Source: Pegoplata infirma (taxonomy: Eukaryota; Arthropoda; Insecta; Diptera; Anthomyiidae). Taken from it: a stretch of 64,000 nucleotides of DNA. Both the position numbers and the translations under genes were made by a program. This document shows, in pieces, positions 10,574 through 22,754 of this stretch. How positions within the stretch are numbered: position 1 is the first letter of the stretch; each line of letters begins with the position of its first letter. Below the pieces are notes generated by a model. It was not told where the DNA came from. It did no database searches and saw only the letters and a list, made by a program, of their open reading frames with translations. Where the stretch lies: NCBI GenBank assembly GCA_963921195.1, contig OY992537.1, positions 50,616,313 to 50,680,312 on the forward strand, in the 5' to 3' direction.

Positions 10574-11660
10574 TTTACCCCAGCAAACACATTTATTTTA
10601 ATCCTCCATTTTTCAACTTTGGAGATGTCTTTACACGTTTGCTTTTTTATGAACCAAAATTTGGTTTTAAAAATACATTAGAAATTGCTAAAGTTTTCCA
10701 AAATTTTGTGTTTTACACTTATTAGTAATAAATATTATAAATTTTAAATTAAGAAAATAAATATTATACATTTTTATTCGATTTCCGGAAAGTGCTCCCA
10801 TTATCAGATGGCCTTCAAATAAATAATTACTCATTATTCTAATTTTTAGTAATTATTACGATTTGCCAGATAACAACATGATTTTCTTAAAAATTCTGTG
10901 ATCACAAAAATTAAAATTTAATCCAGTTCCTTTCCTTGTTTGATCCCGTGTTTGAACAAAAGATACTCAGTCTTTAAATCTAGGTTTAGGTGTACATGCA
11001 TTCATATAAATTTATATATTTATTCATCCATTCAAAGTAACATTCACATTAGGTCAGATCGATTATATACTTTTTCCGATTTTCATTAAACGGATTGGTC
11101 TGAGATGTTCCGAACATATGTATGTAAAAAAAATCTAAAGGTTTAAGTTTATTTGTATTTAAATTCTGCAATCACTATCGATATAAAAAAAGGCATTGCA
11201 AAAAAAAAAAATTTAATTCCCAACCAGCCTTAAATTTTCCTTCGATTTTGGAATAATAATTATAAATATTAAATAAAATTAAATATAATTTAAAAATTTA
11301 AAATCCAATGAAAAATTTTTGAAATGTTTGGAAAATTTTAATTTCAACACTTAACCTTTTATTGATTATGCAAAAAAACTGAAACTGGTGTAGCTTAATA
11401 CACACGTATGGCATTTGCAGGCTGGGGTGCATAGCATTTATGCATGAAGTGTTTAAGTAAAAACTTTTAATTGTTTGAAAGCCTCTGTTAAATTTATGAT
11501 GACAAAACTGATGCTAACGATGATGATGCCACTGACAACTAGTCATAAAGTTTTAATTGTATAACTTTCATTCTTTTAAAATAATTTCTGTGTTTTCTTT
11601 TTTTTTAATAACTTACATAAATTTTTAAATTTAAGTGATTTTACAATTGAAATTAGTTTA
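10574..11660. other. No recognisable feature
   Basis: AT-rich sequence without repeat structure or a convincing frame. Confidence 0.45.
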
Positions 11661-12917
11661 AAACAAGTAAGAAAGCTATATTCGGCTGTGCCAAACCTTT
11701 AAATACCCACCACAATGTTAACCAATGCACTATGGTTTCGCAGACGACCTTTTAGGCCAAAATTCAATTTTTTCAAAATTGATTTTAAAATCGTAGTCAC
11801 CTACAAACAACAGAAAACATATTTTGTTTTTGTATACACTCATTTACCGTTCAAAAACAAATTTAGATAAAAATAAAAAAATGTATTTTTTAAATTTTTT
11901 ACATTATTTTTTGAGTTTAAATATAAAAAATTTCCTGTAATATTCTACATGGAAAACAAAAAATTATAACAATTTTTAACACAAAACCTATTTCAAACCA
12001 AAAATTTTTCCATTTTTGTAATTTTGGCCAAGAAAAGTGATGATCGGAACCATAGTGCAATGTAAATATTTAATAAACAAAAAAAATATATTTTATAAGT
12101 ATGTTTGAAATTTATATAAAAATTATGAAAGTTATACAAAAGCAACAACGTGTATGACACGTACTACGTATTTTTTACTTCTATTGATACAAATAACAAC
12201 TAACAAGCCAACAAGCTAAAAAAACAAAAACAACTATAAAATGGCGCGCTACCACGCCGTATCATGGTGGTTTATATTAAAACTCAACTCAATTGCTAAT
12301 AGCTTCTTAACCCCTGTACCGATTTTGCCATAATTGGTACCAAAATAACCAGAAAAACATTGATAACAATAAAATATGAACCCATTAAACATTTTATTTG
12401 AATATGTCAACCATGAGCCAAGATAAATCATTTTAAAATTCTGGGTTAAATTTCTGGTGCCTCGCCCCATTGTGCGATTCCGCCCAAATTTGTGAGTATT
12501 AGAAGTGATAAAATTGTAATAAATTCCAAATTCGTTCACATTTATTCTACAGGTGACAAGTTATAGCTTTTTTTTCTGTGTAAAATTCACAATAATTTTA
12601 GAGGTACCTTTACATTTTCACTCATAACTTTTAAAATTCTTAACCGATTTCAAAAAAAAATACATCAGTTTCTGCCTAGGAGAATTACGCAACTTTTGGT
12701 ATCCCAAGTGTTCAAATCGGTTTCGGATTATTGCCAAAAACTTGATTTCAACAGACAGACAGACGGACAGACAGACGGACATCGCTAGATCGACTTAAAA
12801 TCGATCAAGTATCATGAATATATATACTTTTTGGGGTCCTAAACCAATATTTCAATGTGTTACATACGGAATGACAAACTTATATATACCCTCTATCACC
12901 AGAGTGGAGGGTGTAAA
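11661..12917. mobile_element. mini-me / DINE-1-type element
   Basis: Left end 'AACAAGTAAGAAAGCTATAT' with the 'TCGGCTGTGCC' hairpin. The right end reads 'ATATACCCTCTATCACCAGA' followed by 'GTGGAGGGTGT'. Internal CAGACAGACAGACGGACAG (GTCY on the other strand, 12751-12780) is followed by CATCGCTAGATCGACTTAAA. These are hallmarks of the dipteran mini-me/DINE-1 (Helentron-related) class. A 96-codon minus-strand frame inside has no known domain. Confidence 0.8.
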
Positions 12918-13129
12918 AATGTCTTTAAGCACAGTGCATAAGAAGTAGGTTATCAGGGTTGTTGTTAATATAATTATTCTTTTTTTCACACATAAGTATA
13001 ATTTATTATTTTTTTTTGTTTCAAAGAAAAAACATTTAAAAAAATATTTAAATTAAATCTGAATAAAATTTTAAGTGAAAAATAAAAAAAAAGTGAAACC
13101 ATTTTTGGTTGGACAATTACTTTGAGTTC

Positions 13130-13212
13130 GTTTTAATAGTATGATAATGTTTTTAGGCTGGTGTCTAATTTTAATAACGATGCAGGACGCGATCTCAGTT
13201 TGACTATATAAG
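13130..13212 (-). repeat. Composite repeat, right-module fragment
   Basis: Minus-strand match to the outer end of the right module (ATGATAATGTTTTTAGGCTG, then GACTATATAAGC). Confidence 0.65.
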
Positions 13213-13261
13213 CAACCTACTAAAAAAAAAAGAAAATTTTGTTTTTCATCAAAAAAAAAAT

Positions 13262-13331
13262 TACTCACTTTGTCATTCCGTGTGTAAAGCATAGAAATAT
13301 CGTTCTAGGACCCCATAAAGTATATATTAGG
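13262..13331. mobile_element. mini-me end fragment
   Basis: CTCACTTTGTCATTCCGTG and ACCCCATAAAGTATATAT match the terminal ~70 bp of other mini-me copies. It is truncated at the junction with the LINE. Confidence 0.7.
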
Positions 13332-14340
13332 TTAGGTTATGGTGGATGGCATTGGCAAAAAAAACCAATGCCCATAGAGGCCGACTTGTGGCCCATTATG
13401 ATTCCAGTTTCACCTTCTTCTTAGATAAAAAGCAATAGTTGCATCTATGCATTCCACTTCGATAATTTGATAAACGCCAGTAAGGTCCATGGATTTATTC
13501 CTCGGATTTCATGTAAATTCTGAAAGAAGAAAGTGCCAAATAATTTAAATCTTCTAAAAGACAGTGCAGGGCATTCACATAAAAAGTGATAACTGTCCTC
13601 AACAGCTTCCCTACACCATCGGCATGTATCATCATTACCTCTTCCAATTCTTACCATGTGTTTACCCAGGGTGTTGTGGCCTGTAATCAAATTAATTACC
13701 ATTCTCAGTTGTCTTCTATCCATATCAAGAAGAACTTGGCTTTGTTTCAACGAACTTTCATCCCATAATGATTTTGTCTGAATACAGCAGTCCGACTCAG
13801 CCCATCGGGTTAACCAAGTTTCTCTCGCTTCTAGTCTGATCCGTTGCGAAATTAGAGATAGAGGTGGATAGACGTCATTCACAGCCAATTCCTGTGGAAG
13901 ATTGGCTCCCCGCTTAGCAAGTTCATCTGCCTTTTCGTTGCCCAGTATATCTTTATGTCCAGGTTCCCAGCACAGCCTAATGTTGTGCTGCTCGCTGAGA
14001 ACCTTAAGCTCTCTGTGGCAGCGGCTGACTACCTTGGACCTCATACTGTCATTTTTTAGAGCCATTAAAGCTGCCTGACTATCAATGAAAAAACTAATAT
14101 CACATCTGTATATTGGTGACATTGAAAGCCGCTCAGCTGCTTTGAAAATAGCGTAAATTTCAGCTTGAAAAATACTGCAGTCATTATCAAGTCGATATGA
14201 TTCTTCCATGTTAAGTTCCCCGCAGTGGAAGCCACTACCAGTACCACTTGTCATTTTAGAACCATCTGTGTAGACATTAATCTGATAGAATTCTACCTGA
14301 TCATTGAGCCAATAATTAACGATGGGATTTCAATGTTCAG
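13332..14340 (-). pseudogene. Non-LTR retrotransposon 3' part: RNase H domain
   Basis: The minus-strand coding remnant starts at the frameshift near 14310, ends with a stop at 13445, and is followed by about 110 bp of 3' tail. It has a type I RNase H domain: first catalytic Asp in VYTDGSKM (about 14270), Glu in FQAEIYAI, second Asp in FFIDSQAAL, and the last Asp in GNEKADELAKRGA after WEPGHKD. A Cys-rich tail (CRWCREAVEDSYHFLCECP) follows, typical of elements with RT plus terminal RNase H such as the I and LOA clades. RNase H removes RNA from RNA:DNA hybrids during target-primed reverse transcription. The frame is open for 269 codons from 14254, but a frameshift near 14310 separates it from the RT linker, and two foldbacks interrupt the upstream part. 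The element is 5'-truncated and dead. The exact clade is uncertain. Confidence 0.85.
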
Positions 14341-14383
14341 TCTACCATTTACAACATTAAGTGGAGTACAATAATCAGTAATA

Positions 14384-15633
14384 CACACAGAAAACAGATT
14401 CAGTTGTTGCAACTGAATTGTTTGCCAACTGAATTTTTGCGGTTGCCACAACTATCACAATATTCAGTTGCCTCTACTGCCAATTCAGTTGTCTCTACCG
14501 ATAAATATCTATTATAAGAACCGAATATTTTTATGTTAAAATTGACATTGGTTAGAGTGATCGAATTTTAAAAAGCGTTATATAGTTGTACCAATCAATA
14601 TTTTTTTTTAACTGTTTCTTTTGGAATAAAATTTTTAATATTTTTTTCAAGCAAATTTACTAATTTATTTGATTGTAAAAATTTTATAATTTTAAAAGTA
14701 AAATTTTAAAAGTGAAATAAATACGTACAATAGAAAAAATAAATTAAAACTGGTAATTCTGATAGAAAAAATTTTAAATCTGTGAATTTTTCTAAAAAAA
14801 AATTGTCTCAGAATCTGTGAGACTTTCAAGAGCAAAAATAACTCGAAGTCTAAATATATCTCTTACTACTCTCTGGACATTTTGGACTCTAAGGATTTCT
14901 TGAAAACTGTTCCATAGGTTTTTATAGTTGGCTCAAAATTGATTTTATTGTCAATTTCTGGGTGAAATATCATCTTCAGCATCTGCATTCTAAAATAATA
15001 TTTATTGAATTAATTTTAATGATTTAAATTTTTTGTATTTCGGCAGTGGCATCAACTTACCGTCAAAACTTTAAACATTTTTTACGGAATTTTACATGAG
15101 TTTTATTTTAAAATTTCAAAAACGTCTGAACACAACAACATTTTTCTTTTAACTAATTATTATTTTAAATTTTTTGACGTTTTAGTTTTGTAATTGAAAT
15201 GAAATCCGAACGACCAATTATTAGTCAGGAATACCAATACAAATTTATAATTTAGTAAAATTTTTCAAAAATAAAAAATTATTGAAAATTTGGTTAAGTT
15301 AACCAAGATTTTCAGTTGTGGATACTATTACCTAATATTTTTGGAATTTATTAATTAAAACAATTGATTATTGGCCGAGAGGGAAAATAAAGATAAAAGA
15401 AACAGTTGTACTTACTAAATATTTTTCAAAAACTTTATTAGTTTTTAGTTTGGGTATATTTACCAAATTATTAGTTGTTGATACATCAATTCGGTCACGA
15501 TTCATAATTAATTATTACTGCTGTTATGTATTTGATATGGTGACAAAAAATTTGCAATAACAACTAAAAATTTTTAAGATTGATCAAAATTCCGTTTTCA
15601 TAATGGAATTCCAACTAAACATTTCTCTGTGTG
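14384..15633. mobile_element. TA-flanked foldback with CAACTG words, in the LINE
   Basis: Ends CACACAGA/TCTGTGTG, flanked by TA at 14382-14383 and 15634-15635. Deleting the element plus one TA rejoins the LINE frame on the minus strand. The subterminal zone (14395-14500) carries CAGTTG/CAACTG words. The interior has a weak CTCAGAATCTG stretch near 14790-14870, recalling the 35-bp array. Confidence 0.75.
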
Positions 15634-15635
15634 TA

Positions 15636-15751
15636 GTGTTCCGTTTAGCGTGACTTATAAGGTCCATATGTCGAACTTGTCTGCTTCTCAGTGATCCTGT
15701 TTGACATAGTCTATTCAGGGTAATCGCCGCAGTTTCTTTTAGAGGAATATC
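15636..15751 (-). pseudogene. LINE segment between two insertions (RT thumb/linker)
   Basis: The minus strand reads in frame from the RT fragment at 15982-16165, through PLDIPLKETAAITLNRL, to the segment after 14384-15633. It belongs to the same pseudogene as 13332-14340. The match to the LINE consensus PLD..I...A pattern at the rejoined site confirms the insertion boundary. Confidence 0.75.
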
Positions 15752-15753
15752 TA

Positions 15754-15979
15754 AACAGAGAGAACAGTTTAGTTGTGCCAGCAGAATTTAGAGCCAACTG
15801 CATAGTTTAATAACAACAACCGAAATTTTCGGCTGCGATAACCAAAATTTGTTTTGAAAATTTAACTTCTGTTGGTCCAAATAAATTTTGGTAATCGCAA
15901 CCGAAAATTTCAGTTGTTGTAATTTAACCATGCAGTTGGCTCTTAATTCGGCTGGCACAATTAAACAGCTTTTTCTGTG
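15754..15979. mobile_element. 226-bp TA-flanked foldback MITE in the LINE
   Basis: Ends AACAGAGAGAACAG/CTTTTTCTGTG, with TA duplications at 15752-15753 and 15980-15981. It is nearly a full hairpin: 'AGAGCCAACTGCATAGTT' on the left pairs with 'AACCATGCAGTTGGCTCT' on the right. Confidence 0.8.
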
Positions 15980-15981
15980 TA

Positions 15982-16165
15982 AGGGTGTAATGTTTAGAAG
16001 TATTTCCAATGCATCAGTAGAGGTCGTACTCATCGCGCCTGTGAGACTAAGTAGGGCTATCCTGTTAACTCTCTTAATCTTATCCGCATGTACTCTGTAA
16101 TCAACAACTGGCCACCACACATGGCAGCCGTACGTCATCACTGGTCGAATTATAGCCGAATATAA
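15982..16165 (-). pseudogene. LINE reverse transcriptase C-terminal fragment
   Basis: The minus strand reads SAIIRPVMTYGCHVWWP, then KRVNRIALLSLTGAMSTT and DALEILLNITPL. This is the usual end of a non-LTR RT domain (YG..VWW, GA...T, AL..LL...PL). The rest of the RT and endonuclease is missing; the fragment is truncated by the mini-me sequence at about 16165. Confidence 0.8.
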
Positions 16166-16640
16166 TATAAAGTATATATTATTGATCAGTGTTCGATTCT
16201 AAGACATTTTAGCGATGTCTGTCCGCTTGTCCGTCTGTCTGTGGAGGAGACGATACAGTCGTAAATAAAATAGTTAGGCACCTGAAGTTTGGTGTGAGTA
16301 TGTCTTATAGTCATAGGCTGGTTAAGTTCGTAAATGGACAAAATCGGGAAAAGTTACACCTTGAATAACCAAACCAACCTCCAAAAAACTTTATTTTTTA
16401 CCGTTTTTTTTTATAACATTATTAAGCAAATTACACATTTTTATCTCAAAAGAAGTTTGAAGTCCTACTTTTATACCCAGGGGACTAGAAAATGTCGTTT
16501 TTTTTGGCCCTTCATCTTTTGTAGGCGTAGATATTTAAATAATGATAAAAATGCATTACTAAAATGCAAAAAACATTTAAAATTTATTTGTAAACATTAA
16601 CCGACAGGGAAAAGGTGTCCGACAATGACCTCTACCAATT
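16166..16640. mobile_element. mini-me fragment with GTCY tract
   Basis: 'AAAGTATATATTATTGATCA', then GATGTCTGTCCGCTTGTCCG (16214-16240) and the standard internal phrase about 'CAAAATCGGGAAAAGT'. The far end is not resolved. Confidence 0.7.
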
Positions 16641-17317
16641 TCTATAATTTTTAGAAATAAAAGTGACTCTATTATTTAACCTTTACACATCCATAAATAA
16701 CATTTTCTACCTACAATAAATCACTTTTTAAAGATTTTACTCCAAAGTGTCAACATTATAAAAGTTTTATTTTGTTTTTGTCAAATTTTCTTGAAACTTT
16801 TGTTTTGATAAGTTTCAGTTATAAAATGTTAACAAAAAAAAGTTTTGCCTTCAATTCTTAAACAATATTTTGACACAAATGTTCTGTCATAGAAATGAAA
16901 TACAAGTTTAAGTTTTAAAAACACACCTTTTTGCCATGTTAATGCTTTAAAAGTTTATTTTCTTGAAATTCATTTAATTGTAATATTTCAAAAATTTATG
17001 AGATTTATTACTTATTTTATAAGAAAATATTTACAATGACAGAATTTGCTTTGGATAATAAGAAAAATATACATAAATAAAAAATTCCAGTAATAGCTAC
17101 GACTACATAAAAGAAAAATATTTTTTTGAAAGAGAAGAAAAGTAAAAAAAAAAGGTTTTGATTATATTAAAATCAACATCAACATTAAAATTTTTCTATA
17201 CTGTCATCATAGTTAGTAAAAGGATGTTTGTGTAATTGTGAATATTTGCAATACAGCGTTTACACTATTTTGAGTAGGAATAGTTTATGAAAGTTTAACT
17301 GTTTAAAGAAGTTAACA
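16641..17317. other. No recognisable feature
   Basis: AT-rich; nothing I can support. Confidence 0.45.
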
Positions 17318-17328
17318 TCTATATATAT

Positions 17329-18287
17329 TAGGGTGGTTTTTTGTGACATTTGATGTTAAAATAATTGTGTAAAAATTTGAGCTAAATCCGATAAAATTAA
17401 CCCGAGGCGCAAGAAGGTCAAAGTTTCTAGAAAAAGCCAATATGGCCAAATTTTGAAAAAACTTAAAAAAATGTAAATTTTGTTGAAATAAAAAAAACAA
17501 ATATTTTTTATTTAACTTTCTTGCAATAATACTCAGAAAAAATTATCTTTACTTTTTATGACGGCAGTAACACTTTCAAACATGAAATACAAAAATTACC
17601 ATGCATTTTGGGGGGTACCTGAAATGAGTGTTTTCGATTTTTCGAAAATTTTATTAAATAAAAAAATTAAATCTTACTATTTTATAGCAATGGATTATTA
17701 AATACATCCTAAGGCTTAAATATTTAAAAAATTGGGGATATCCATCGACTCAATTTTTTTTTTGGAGTCATTTGAGTTTTGCGGATTTCAAGGAGTCAAA
17801 TGACTCCAAAAAAAAATTGAGTCAATGGATATCCCCAATTTTTAAAATATTTAAGCCTTAGGATGTATTTAATAATCCGTTGCTATAGAATAGTAAGATT
17901 TAATTTTTTTGTTTAATAAAATTTTAAAAAAATCGAAAACACTCATATCAGGTACCCCCCAAAATGCATGGTAATTTTTGTATTTCATGTTTGAAAGTGT
18001 TACTGCCATCATAAAAAGTAAAGATAATTTTTTCTGAGTATTATTGCAAGAAAGTTAAATAAAAAATATTTTATTTTTTTTATTTCTACAAAATTTACAT
18101 TTTTTTAAGTTTTTTCAAAATTTGGCCATTTTGGCTTTTTCTCGAAACTTTGACCTACTTGCGCCTCGGGTTAATTTTATCCGATTTAGCTCAAATTTTT
18201 ACACAATTATTTTAACATCAAATGCCACAAAAATCCGCTGCGCGCTCCTCGAAATTCCAAAAAAAAATAAAATAAAAAACCACCCTA
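17329..18287. mobile_element. hAT-like 959-bp foldback, TAGGGTGG termini
   Basis: Ends TAGGGTGG/CCACCCTA, flanked by the 8-bp repeat ATATATAT on both sides (17321-17328, 18288-18295). The interior is one large hairpin centred near 17790 with arms of about 440 bp. The duplication is low-complexity, so the hAT assignment is inference. Confidence 0.7.
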
Positions 18288-18329
18288 ATATATATAATTT
18301 CCCTATTTCTGTGTTCCTCTTTTTTTGTC

Positions 18330-19900
18330 TATCCAGAGCTTTTTGAAGCCAACTGATGAGCTACAAAGCTGAAAATTGGCATGCATATAGTAAAACACTT
18401 GGGGCAGATCCTAACGTAGCCGGATTTTAGATTTTTGGCCTGTGGACGGAGAAATAAGCGGAAAAATGGGCGTGGCAAAACTCAACTTTTTTACATTTTT
18501 GTTTAATTTAAAGCCCCCTAATGACTTAAGAAGCTGAAAACTTCGTAGAATATAGTACTAACGTTGGCGCATATCACCAAGTAGTAGATTTAAAATTTTC
18601 GCAATGTGGGCGTAGAATTGAGGGGAAAAGTATCGTATCAAAAATGAGATTTTTTTACATTTTTACTTCTTTTGAAGCCCCCCAAATGAATTAGGAAGCG
18701 GAAAATTGCATAGCATTTAGTTCTAACAATGAAGCATATCCTGAAGTAATCGGATTTCAATTTTTTAGACTGTGGAAGGAGAATTTAGAGAAAAATGGGG
18801 CGTGGCAAAATTGTGTTTTTTAATATTTTAACAATTTGAAGACCCCCAATGACTTATGAAGATTAAAATTTACATTTTTGCATATTTTAAAGTCCTCTAA
18901 TGACTTAGGAAGCTGAGAATTTCCTAGCATATAGTCCTATCGATGAAGTATAAGCCGGATTTTTTGCCTGTGGGCGGCGAATTACGAGAAAAAGGGGACT
19001 TGGCAAAATTATTTTTTTTTTAACAATGAATTAGGAAGCTGAAAATCCCTAACATGTTGTCCTAACTATGAAGCATATTCTAAAGTAGTCTAAGTAAACA
19101 TTTTCGCAATGTAGACGGAGAGTTGAGAGGAAAAAGGTTGCAAGGCAATATTGTGTTTTATTTTTTTTTTAATTTAACTAACTTTAAAGCCCTAATGACC
19201 TACGCAGCCGAAAATTGGCAAGCATATTGTCCTGATACTGGAGCATATTCTAAAGTAGACAGACTTAAAATTTGGACTGTGGACGGAGAATTAGGAGGAA
19301 AAAGGGGCGTGGATACGAGTATAGTACTAACAATGGAGCTCATCCTAAAGTAGTCAGATTTAAAGATTTTGGAATATGGAGGGAGAATTAACAGAAGAAA
19401 TGGGCGTGGAAAAATTATGTTTTTATATCTTACCTAATTTTGAAGACACCTTATGACCTTGAAAGATGAAAATTGGGATGCATATGGCACGGACTATGGC
19501 AAAGATCAGCACTAACCTGGATATCCAGTGAAATGGCGGAGATACAAAAATAAAATCCGTTGTGAATTTTGTTCAGTATATATATATAATCTGTAACGTA
19601 GCCGGATTTTCGACCTTTGAGACAGGGGAGTGGCGGAAGACGACGAAATTAAGTTTTCAATCATTTAAACTATTTCTGCAACCCCTAATAACTAAGGAAG
19701 CTGAAAATTGTAAAGCATAAAATATTGACAATGTATCATATCCTTATTAAGTCAACTGTGTACGGAGAATTATAAGGAAAAATTGAAGTGAAAAAAATTT
19801 TTCAAAATTTTTTCTAACTTTAAAACCCTTCATGACTAAGAAAGATACAAATTGACATGTATATAGGAGTGACCATGGAACAGATCCAACATAATATTTT
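18330..19900 (+). repeat. Degenerate ~185-bp tandem repeats of the Helitron
   Basis: About eight diverged units. Each has 'CCTAATGACTTA', a 'GAAGCTGAAAA' phrase, 'CCTAACGTAGCCGGATTT' and 'GGACGGAGAATTA' equivalents. Frames across them are incidental. Confidence 0.75.
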
Positions 19901-19980
19901 TATAAAGTTTGGTAAAAAATTAGAATAATTAAGAAAAGTGATTTGGAGTTCCGCCTGGCAGGGACAGGCTATTCGACTAG

Positions 19981-20517
19981 TTAAAATATAAAAATTTTAT
20001 ACTTATATTCGAAATTGGCGATCCTGCAAAGTGTGGTCAATCTTTACTGATCAGTTTATTTAACTAAAAAATCCGAGAAGTATGTATAGAATTTACAATA
20101 TTTTTACCTTTCCCTTAATCCACTTAGTTAAACATACAAATTAATCCACATTTATAAAAATAATTCAGTCTAAACACTGCATAATATAGAGTTAAGTGTA
20201 TATGTAAATGTTAGCTTTATACTAAACATAATCGTGATTATGTTTCATGTTTTAAATTAATTGCATTTTCTCAGAATAGTAAATGCATGTCTATGGCACT
20301 TTCATATTTTTACTCCAACGCTAAAAGAATTTTTCATTTTCTTCTCCATCGTCATTATCATCTTTGTGTTGCTGTGTTTGCATATCCTTCCATTACCGCC
20401 AAAATATTGTAAGTGGCAAAATTTACGATTTTTGTTTTTTTATGAATAATAATAATTTTAAATAATTTGTTAATGCAAATATCTCTCAAAAATTTCCTAT
20501 CTGTCAAAAAAAGTATG
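19981..20517. other. No recognisable feature
   Basis: AT-rich flank of the Helitron; no supported feature. Confidence 0.4.
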
Positions 20518-20762
20518 TTGATGCGATAACGCAATTATCATAAAATATTTTAAATCTGTCAAACGGTTTTTTAAATTAAAAAAAAAAACAATTCAAGAAA
20601 TTTAAAAAAAAAATTTCTAAAAAAAAAAATGTTTTTTCTATATTTTTAGACCGTAGGAAAAACTGCCATTTATTGCAAATTTCAAATAACGTTGCCTCGA
20701 AAACCGTTTGACAGATTTTCATATATGTTTCGATATTACTGATCAGCGCATCAAAATTAATA
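20518..20762. repeat. Decayed foldback
   Basis: AATCTGTCAAACGGTTTTT (about 20552-20570) is the complement of AAAACCGTTTGACAGATTT (20698-20718), with weaker outer pairing (TTGATGCG/CGCATCAA). Termini are not resolved. Confidence 0.55.
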
Positions 20763-21229
20763 AATGTAATGTATCGCAAGATATATATAAAAATTTACCC
20801 GGACATTTGGGAAATTCAAAAGTAGAAGAAAATGGTCACTCTTTTGTGCAATGCGTTTATTTAAAAACTTACTAAAAACTTACATTATTTTGGTTGTAAT
20901 AGCTCCATATATACAATACTTACTTACTTACCAACGCCTTATCTCCTAGCAGCAAAAGTAACAACAACAAGTAAAACAAACAATAAAGCCTTTACTTACT
21001 TATCGGGAAGGTATTGCAAGAGACATAAATGGGTTTTTAAGACACTTGACACCAAAAATTATTTAAAAAAAAAAATTATATAAAAAAAAAAATATTTTTT
21101 TGACACCAAAAATTATTAAAAAAAAAAAAATTATATAAAAAAAAAAATATTTTTTAGATAAAATAAAAATTTTGGTAAAAATCAAAAACTTTTTTAAAAA
21201 AATTAAAGAGACCCAAGATTTTGGGGATT
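20763..21229. other. AT-rich sequence with a local duplication
   Basis: A ~60-bp stretch beginning 'TTGACACCAAAAATTATT' is present twice in tandem (about 21045 and 21105). Nothing else is recognisable. Confidence 0.5.
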
Positions 21230-21700
21230 TTTTTTTTTTTTTGATTTTTTTGCACTAAAAAATCGAAAATATGCGCTAAAAAATATAAATATGCACTAAA
21301 AACCTAAAAATATGCACTAAAAAATAAAATTTGTGCAATAAAAATCTTGTTTCCGTGCAAAAAACTTCTAAAAAAGTAAAAAATCACGCCGGGTTTCAAT
21401 AGTCACATTTTAAACTTTATGTAAGCAAGGTTTTTTAGAAGCTAAAATATTCTCAAAAAAATATTTAAAAATATTAAAAAATCTTATTTTCAAAATAAAT
21501 GTTTAAAATTTTAAACAGTTTTTGAAACAAATAAATTTCAATTTGTGTTTTGGCTAATTTAAGCAAAAATATGCACTTAAAAGTTGGCAATATGCAAAAA
21601 ATATGCATTTTAAATAAAAAGATGCAAAAATATGCCTTTTACCAATATATGCAAAAATATGCAAAACAAATCGATGCAATTTTAACGCAAGTTTCTTGAT
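21230..21700. repeat. AAATATGCACTAAAA word cluster
   Basis: Scattered repeats of 'AATATGCACTAAAA' (21250-21345) and 'GCAAAAATATGCA' (21555-21665). This resembles the subterminal word zones of the foldbacks, but I cannot find matching termini. Confidence 0.5.
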
Positions 21701-21754
21701 TCGGAAAGATAATTGGTAGATAAAAACATGCATTGGCATGGAAATCTCATCCCT

Positions 21755-21925
21755 ACTGATTACACTCAAAATATTTTGTAGACAAAAACAAATGAAAAAC
21801 ATATTTAAAATAAATGATAAAACACTCCAAAAAACTTTGCTTTGGCAAGTACACATCAATCTTCCGCAAAACATTATCATGATTTAATGTTTTGGGCAAG
21901 AGTTCAAAATTCGCAGGCATTTTTT
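21755..21925 (-). repeat. Composite repeat, left-module fragment
   Basis: Minus-strand match to 37365-37450 (CTTGCCCAAAACATTAAATC; CTTGCCAAAGCAAAGTTTT). Confidence 0.7.
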
Positions 21926-21929
21926 GTAT

Positions 21930-22262
21930 TCTTTTTTACCAACAAATCCGAAAAAAATAACCTACGAAAACATTAAAAATTAATGATAGTTCTGTTATTT
22001 TAACCAACAAATTACAAAAAAATAACCTACGAAAACTTTAAAAATTAATGATTTCGTAGGTTATTTTTTACAATTTTCTATTGAAATTTTTTTTTTTTTA
22101 AATTTTTAATAACATTTTGGGGAATCGATCCCGCAATCAACTACATTCTCCTACAAAGTCACTTGATACAAACATGTTTTTATATTTCTATAAATATTTT
22201 TTTTTCTACAAAAAAAAATACCTACTTGTGTAGGTAAAAACTAATGATAACACCTTAAAAAA
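21930..22262 (-). mobile_element. tRNA-containing repeat, copy A
   Basis: On the minus strand it has, in order: 'AGTTTTTACCTACACAAGTA', a tRNA-like segment with B box GGGATCGATTCCCC (rc of 22119-22131), then two copies of 'ATTAATTTTTAA' followed by 'TTTTCGTAGGTTATTTTT'. Copy B on the plus strand at about 39400-40560 matches throughout. It is inserted in composite-repeat sequence. Confidence 0.7.
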
Positions 22263-22282
22263 TACCAACAATTAAAAAAAAA

Positions 22283-22700
22283 ATTCCTGCGAGTTTTGTA
22301 CTCTTGCCCAAAACATTAAATTATGATAATGTTATCGTACGTGAGTGCAAAAAGGGTTTTTACATTTTGGAGAGTATAAAAGATTCGCCACCAAAGAATA
22401 TACCACTCTAACTTGTTTTATGTACATTTGATAAACAAATGGAACATTTTTATGCGAAAAGCTTAGACTTGGTGAAAACGTAGTTTTGGTAAAAACAAGA
22501 TGATTTTTTTTCACGAAAAACTAAATTATGTTAAAAAAAATTAAATGAACCCAAAATTTTTGGGGGGAAAAAAATTTGATGAAAAAAAGTATGAAAATAA
22601 AAATTTTTTGGTGAGAAAAAAATTGATAATAAAAAATTTTGTAAAAAAATTTAATGAAAAAAAATATGATAAAAAAAATTTTGATGAAAAAAACTGACCT
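22283..22700 (+). repeat. Composite repeat, left module plus array
   Basis: Left module (CTTGCCCAAAACATTAAATT; 'TTTTGGAGAGTATAAAAGAT'; 'AAAAGCTTAGACTTGGTGAA'), then the GATGAAAA array, truncated near 22700. The module resembles a diverged mini-me end. Confidence 0.75.
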
Positions 22701-22754
22701 TTTTAGAAGTAATGTTCATTTCCTGAAAGCCTTTTTTTAAAAGAAATCCAGTGG

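Larger units (their letters stand above)
17318..19980 (+). mobile_element. Non-autonomous Helitron with ~185-bp repeats
   Basis: Candidate 5' end TC after A (17317|17318). The 3' end is CTAG at 19977-19980 before T, preceded by a GCCTG/CAGGC hairpin (19953-19957 with 19965-19969) seven bases upstream. These are Helitron rules: A|TC ... hairpin-CTRR|T. The interior 18330-19900 is a decayed tandem of roughly 185 bp with recurring 'GAAGCTGAAAATTGGCATGC' and 'GGGCGTGGCAAAA' phrases. There is no Rep/helicase, so it is non-autonomous. The 5' end is less certain because a foldback is inserted 11 bp in. Confidence 0.65.

Noticed and set aside
12249..12539. 96-codon frame in a mini-me
   Set aside because: No domain; mini-me elements are non-coding, and other copies do not keep the frame.
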